DNA of 7,234 nucleotides from Nitrospiraceae bacterium (GTDB taxonomy: Bacteria; Nitrospirota; Thermodesulfovibrionia; Thermodesulfovibrionales; Dissulfurispiraceae). Below are positions 6,160 through 7,234 of this stretch, piece after piece. The notes beneath the pieces are model-generated. The model had not been told where the DNA came from. It saw only the letters and a program-made list of their open reading frames with translations, and did not search any database. Made by a program: the position numbers and the translations under genes. Position 1 is the first letter of the stretch; the number at the start of each line of letters is the position of its first letter. The DNA lies in NCBI GenBank assembly GCA_003170655.1, contig PMYY01000168.1, positions 1 to 7,234 of the forward strand, written 5' to 3'.

Positions 6160-6270
6160 TTAAAAAAGAATTCCAATGCCTACCCCATAGTAATGGGTAA
6201 AGCCTCCGAGATTGCCGGTTAGTCGCACGCCAGCTTCGAGATCAGCCTCCAACCAACGAGTAACAAGGTA
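6160..6270 (-). pseudogene. Detached C-terminal end of the outer-membrane barrel gene
   Basis: Directly downstream of the amber codon at 6273-6271, in the same frame, 36 sense codons run to a TAA at 6162-6160. The peptide (YLVTRWLEADLEAGVRLTGN, then LGGFTHYYGVGIGILF) has alternating beta-strand character and ends in phenylalanine, the classic last residue recognised by the Bam machinery. This is the natural end of the barrel encoded at 6271-7014. Without it the last two strands are lost. Its intact frame suggests the nonsense change is recent or suppressed, or is a sequence error. Confidence 0.8.
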
Positions 6271-7014
6271 CTAGAGGCCACCATCGAAGTTGTAGCCGGC
6301 TCCCTCGTTTCGCGCCGTTTTTGTTTGGCCATAGAACTCGCCGTATACCTGCAGCTGCTCGATGGGATTCCATGTAGTCGCAAGAAACTGGTTAAAACTC
6401 GTGAAGCGTCTGCCTCCAGCCAAGACTGAGTCAGTCAAAGAGCTTACTCCAAGCTGGAGAGACAGCCCAACATGGGCACTAAGGGAGTATGCGACTATCC
6501 CATTAATCGTAGTGCCTAACCCTCGGCTCCCAAAAACATCATTGCCAGAGGGTAGGGTTAGAACGGCTTCCACTGAGCCAAGCCATTTGCTGGTATAACC
6601 TAACTCGTGTTTAAACCCGATGCTGGTAGCAGAAAAGCCTGAGGATGCTTCCTGTGGGGTCCCCGACCTCTGGCTAGTATAGTTGGGAGCAAGCATTTTA
6701 AGCTCATTCCGGCCTGGAAGTCCGAATCTCACTTCGGCCTGTGGGTAACTGTCAGCCTTGCTGCTCCCCTCGCCTCTTAGATTTGCTCGCATCAAGCCTA
6801 TTTCTAAAACCACATGCCTAAATGGTACAGAACAGGCACTGTCTGAAAAGGTTGGACGATCCAAAAGAGAAAACAATGCAGAGGGGTTTGCGGCCGAGCA
6901 GGGATCGGAGGTATTCACTTCACTATCTTCCGCATTAGCATTCCCACTACTAAGGAAAAAAAACATTGCATATAAGCATAATATTGCCAACTCTGATCTC
7001 AATACAGTCTTCAT
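6271..7014 (-). CDS. Outer-membrane beta-barrel protein (phenol MetA-pathway/transporter-like), cut short by an amber codon
   Basis: The start at 7014 gives a clean Sec signal peptide: MKTVLRSELA, a hydrophobic core to about residue 22, and cleavage after ANA at residue 28. No strong Shine-Dalgarno precedes it. The mature protein opens with a short segment holding two cysteines (39 and 61) that could form a disulfide. Amphipathic strands with glycine turns follow: PQAEVRFGLPGRNELKMLAP (91-110), GFSATSIGFKHELGY, SVEAVLTLPSGNDVFGSRGL, and QLQVYGEFYGQTKTARNEG (220-238). This resembles the family labelled putative MetA pathway of phenol degradation or generic transporter, whose true function is poorly known. 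The frame stops at a TAG after 247 residues, where the family normally continues (GGLQYLV, so Gln CAG to TAG is likely). With the 36 residues beyond, the full length would be 284. Unless suppressed, the product lacks its final strands and should not assemble. Confidence 0.75.
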   Translation of the reverse strand: MKTVLRSELAILCLYAMFFFLSSGNANAEDSEVNTSDPCSAANPSALFSLLDRPTFSDSACSVPFRHVVLEIGLMRANLRGEGSSKADSYPQAEVRFGLPGRNELKMLAPNYTSQRSGTPQEASSGFSATSIGFKHELGYTSKWLGSVEAVLTLPSGNDVFGSRGLGTTINGIVAYSLSAHVGLSLQLGVSSLTDSVLAGGRRFTSFNQFLATTWNPIEQLQVYGEFYGQTKTARNEGAGYNFDGGL

Positions 7015-7075
7015 GTTATTTGAAAATATTCTTCCATTAATCTTCTGGCACTGGACCTAGGCCGTCAGCCTTATG

Positions 7076-7095
7076 ATCGCGATATATATCCCGAT
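7076..7095. promoter_or_regulatory. 20-bp near-palindrome upstream of the barrel gene
   Basis: The core GATATATATC (7081-7090) is a perfect palindrome. One mismatched pair (C7080/C7091) follows outward, and then ATCG (7076-7079) and CGAT (7092-7095) pair again. It lies about 60-80 bp upstream of the barrel gene's start, a reasonable place for an operator. I could not identify convincing -35/-10 boxes for that gene. The rest of 7015-7234 is AT-rich and holds nothing else I can support. Confidence 0.35.
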
Positions 7096-7234
7096 TCTTC
7101 AATCCTTCTTCATGATAACAATAAAGGCTCTCTGAGACATTTTATGTATGTCTGTGAAATATTAACGTACTTTTCAGCCGCAAAGCTCTAAATAACCTTA
7201 CAAATTTCCACTTATAATCGAGAGAAGAGACATG

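Noticed and set aside
7213..7234. TATAAT at 7213-7218 followed by an ATG at 7232 at the window edge
   Set aside because: No -35 partner is visible and only the start codon lies in the window, so neither a promoter nor a gene can be supported.

Overview
This window comes from a Gram-negative (diderm) bacterium. It encodes two predicted outer-membrane-associated lipoproteins, a tripartite exporter, and a signal-peptide-bearing beta-barrel protein whose complete frame would end in the C-terminal phenylalanine typical of barrels. The sequence alone does not identify the taxon. The mix of exporter, ISNCY-type transposase and barrel family suggests a Desulfobacterota/Nitrospirota/Acidobacteriota-like environmental bacterium, but this is a weak inference.

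Left part (about 1-4604, + strand) is a tight four-gene operon for one export machine that spans both membranes. It consists of a HlyD-type periplasmic adaptor with a lipoprotein-type leader, an ABC ATPase, an ABC-2 permease, and a NodT-type outer-membrane channel lipoprotein. The gap is 3 bp between the first two genes, then there is a 4-bp ATGA overlap and a 1-bp TAATG overlap, so translational coupling is likely. ATPase plus permease would pump substrate, the adaptor would bridge the periplasm, and the TolC-like channel would provide the exit. The substrate cannot be read from the sequence. The operon's promoter and any regulator lie outside the window.

Middle part (4605-5399) carries no intact gene, is visibly more AT-rich, and is rich in inverted repeats. 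It holds a 45-bp imperfect palindrome, a good intrinsic-terminator-like hairpin not adjacent to any gene, two mutually exclusive hairpins, a 9-bp-arm inverted repeat, and on the minus strand a startless open stretch that may be a gene fossil.

Right part (about 5334-7014) holds the left end of an ISNCY-type insertion sequence. Its left end has two 15-bp direct repeats and a hairpin that would bury the transposase start codon. The transposase has its N-terminal half, then a one-base frameshift near 5952, and recognisable similarity stops near 5994. Facing it on the minus strand is an outer-membrane barrel gene (6160-7014) interrupted by one in-frame amber codon, after which 36 well-formed C-terminal residues follow. 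The last 220 bp are non-coding and contain a 20-bp near-palindrome upstream of that gene.

No clearly new multi-gene system is visible. The observations most worth following up are the amber-interrupted barrel gene, the layered decay of the IS, the start-codon hairpin at its left end, and the structured gene-free stretch.
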